Origin: an uncultured Cellvibrio sp.
GTDB lineage: Bacteria > Pseudomonadota > Gammaproteobacteria > Pseudomonadales > Cellvibrionaceae
Reading direction: 5' to 3'
Assembly (NCBI GenBank): GCA_946480695.1
Contig: CAMLKG010000051.1
Span: 1-16,050 of the forward strand
DNA length: 16,050 nt
Shown here: piece after piece, positions 15,009-16,050 of the stretch
How positions within the stretch are numbered: the first letter of the stretch is position 1
Layout of the letters: every line of letters begins with the position of its first letter
Made by a program: the position numbers and the translations under genes
The notes under the pieces: model-generated
What the model saw: only the letters and a program-made list of their open reading frames with translations
The model's database searches: none
Told to the model about the DNA's origin: nothing

Positions 15009-15506
15009 ATGGGAATGTTCAATTTTATTACCGAAGCCGGAGGCAAACTGGGCAGCAAGATTTACGATCTTCTGCATAAGGATGAAGATATTACCAAGCC
15101 CGCCACCATACCCCCGGAACGCATGAACGAATTGCGCAAACAAACCATCATTCGCTCAATTGCCGAGAATGGACTGCAAGTGGCCAATCTCGGGGTCAAT
15201 GTCAATGGTGATACGGCAACCCTGACCGGTTCGGTGTCTGACCAAACTACCTGCGAGAAAACCGTGCTAGTCGCCGGCAACCAAAATGGCATTGCGAAAG
15301 TGGACTGCCAATTGAGTGTCGAAACACCGGCAAAGCAAGCCACCTTCTATACCGTGAAATCAGGCGATTCACTCTCCAAAATAGCGAAAGCGCATTATGG
15401 CGATGCCAATAAATACCCGGTGATCTTCGAAGCCAACCGCCCGATGCTGTCGGACCCGGATAAGATTTATCCCGGTCAGGTATTGCGTATTCCAGAGCTG
15501 GGGTGA
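15009..15506 (+). CDS. kbp: Potassium-binding protein Kbp-like (BON + LysM domains)
   Basis: The 165-residue product closely follows the layout of E. coli Kbp (YgaU), a cytoplasmic K+ sensor/binding protein of 149 residues. It has the MGMFNFITEAGGKLG start, a BON domain at about 40-105 (ITRSIAENGLQV-type helix, then VNVNGDTATLTGSVSD and GIAKVDCQL), and a C-terminal LysM domain at about 112-163 (FYTVKSGDSLSKIAKAHYGD ... IFEANRPMLSDPDKIYPGQV). There is no signal peptide, which fits a cytoplasmic Kbp and not a cell-wall LysM protein. ATG at 15009 follows GGGAGAAGC. It lies between dodecin and a YidB/DUF937 gene. Function is inferred from family resemblance; older annotations call such genes lysM. 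Confidence 0.9.
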   Translation: MGMFNFITEAGGKLGSKIYDLLHKDEDITKPATIPPERMNELRKQTIIRSIAENGLQVANLGVNVNGDTATLTGSVSDQTTCEKTVLVAGNQNGIAKVDCQLSVETPAKQATFYTVKSGDSLSKIAKAHYGDANKYPVIFEANRPMLSDPDKIYPGQVLRIPELG

Positions 15507-15510
15507 AATT

Positions 15511-15530
15511 AGCGGGGCCCGCGCCCCGCT
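15511..15530 (+). terminator. Strong GC hairpin after kbp
   Basis: AGCGGGGC and GCCCCGCT form a perfect 8-bp stem with a 4-base loop, starting five bases after the kbp stop codon. There is no T-run after it, so it is not a canonical intrinsic terminator. It might protect the upstream mRNA end or reduce read-through into the next gene. Confidence 0.45.
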
Positions 15531-15635
15531 CATGTACCACCGCCAAAAGGCAACGACGATTTGTACCTGAAGAAGTGCAAAGGTTGATTTAACGAACAGA
15601 AAATAAGGCCCCGGGTGGGCAAAGGAGTAATGATT

Positions 15636-16046
15636 ATGAGTATTTTGGAAACTGCGGCGAGTTTATTTATCCGGCAGCTCGGCTCTGCCGATGGCGGGGG
15701 ATTGAATCCGCAATCGGTAGTGGCTGCCTTGCAAAAACTTCTGCCTACTTCCGGGGGCGAACTGGATCTTTCCCGGCTGGTCGGCATGTTCAGCGCCCAA
15801 GGCGGCCTCGCGGCTATCGCAAGTAGCTGGTTGGGCGACGGCAACAACCAGTCCATCAGCGCCAGCCAGATACTTGCCGTGCTGGGAAACGACAAGGTAG
15901 CGAATTTCGCGGCCCAATTGGGATTGGATACCGGCAAGGCAAGCGAAGGGCTTGCCGGTATAGTTCCGGACCTCATCGACAAGAACAGCAAGGGTGGCGC
16001 ATTGTTGGGTAACCTGGCCGGGAGTGTGTTGGGCAAATTGTTTTAA
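15636..16046 (+). CDS. YidB-like DUF937 family protein
   Basis: This 136-residue protein has no signal peptide or membrane helix. It resembles E. coli YidB: a short helical N-terminus, then LVGMFSAQGGLAAIASSWLG, GNNQSISASQILAVLGNDKV and AAQLGLDTGKASEGLAGIVP, followed by a Gly/Leu-rich end (GALLGNLAGSVLGKLF). These repeated short helices are typical of DUF937. Function is unknown. The start at 15636 (MSILET) is chosen because AAGGAG lies nine bases upstream; in-frame ATGs at 15615 and 15630 have worse spacing. It is in line with dodecin and kbp but separated from kbp by a GC hairpin, so co-transcription is uncertain. Confidence 0.82.
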   Translation: MSILETAASLFIRQLGSADGGGLNPQSVVAALQKLLPTSGGELDLSRLVGMFSAQGGLAAIASSWLGDGNNQSISASQILAVLGNDKVANFAAQLGLDTGKASEGLAGIVPDLIDKNSKGGALLGNLAGSVLGKLF

Positions 16047-16050
16047 TAAT

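Noticed and set aside
1..16050. CRISPR arrays, tRNA or rRNA genes, phage integrase or attachment sites
   Set aside because: No regular spaced repeats, cloverleaf-like or rRNA sequences and no integrase were seen. The only mobile element is the IS3-family remnant.

Overview
The window suggests a gammaproteobacterium with moderate GC. The protein families, the TonB-dependent receptor and the regulatory sites would suit the Cellvibrionaceae or relatives, but that placement is an inference from gene style only. The chromosome segment is devoted mainly to nitrate and nitric oxide (NO) metabolism. It is interrupted by patches of decayed genes.

Layout. Positions 1-1057 (minus strand) hold narL and, 19 bases downstream, the start of moeA for molybdenum cofactor synthesis. 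The divergent narK nitrate/nitrite transporter follows, and the region between narL and narK carries NarL-type heptamers. Positions 2907-3798 are a decayed patch containing a multiply frameshifted cytochrome P450 tail and an ATGA-coupled downstream ORF. hemN (oxygen-independent haem synthesis) runs leftwards from 5202. nnrS and nsrR form a rightward operon from 5776. A DUF454/YbaN membrane gene (minus) and ytfE-norB (plus) diverge from 8213-8363. A deleted, frameshifted IS3-family element lies at 11449-12227. An IutA-like TonB-dependent receptor (minus) with a Fur box follows. The window ends with a co-oriented group of three small genes: dodecin, the Kbp/LysM potassium-binding protein and a YidB/DUF937 protein.

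How the genes work together. NarL responds to nitrate/nitrite and probably controls narK and its own operon, while MoeA supplies cofactor for a nitrate reductase that is not in the window. NO, a by-product of nitrite reduction or an external toxin, is sensed by the Fe-S repressor NsrR. Three NsrR-like 23-bp operators are visible, one over the nnrS-nsrR promoter and two in tandem between DUF454 and ytfE. They define a local regulon: NnrS (NO tolerance), NsrR (autoregulated), YtfE/RIC (Fe-S repair), the quinol NO reductase NorB, and by promoter architecture also the DUF454 protein. HemN fits with microaerobic or anaerobic haem supply for these enzymes.

No wholly new multi-gene system was identified. 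The most useful leads are the bidirectional NsrR-controlled promoter that draws a DUF454 protein into the NO response, the cysteine tail on the quinol NO reductase, and the remnants of a P450 gene.
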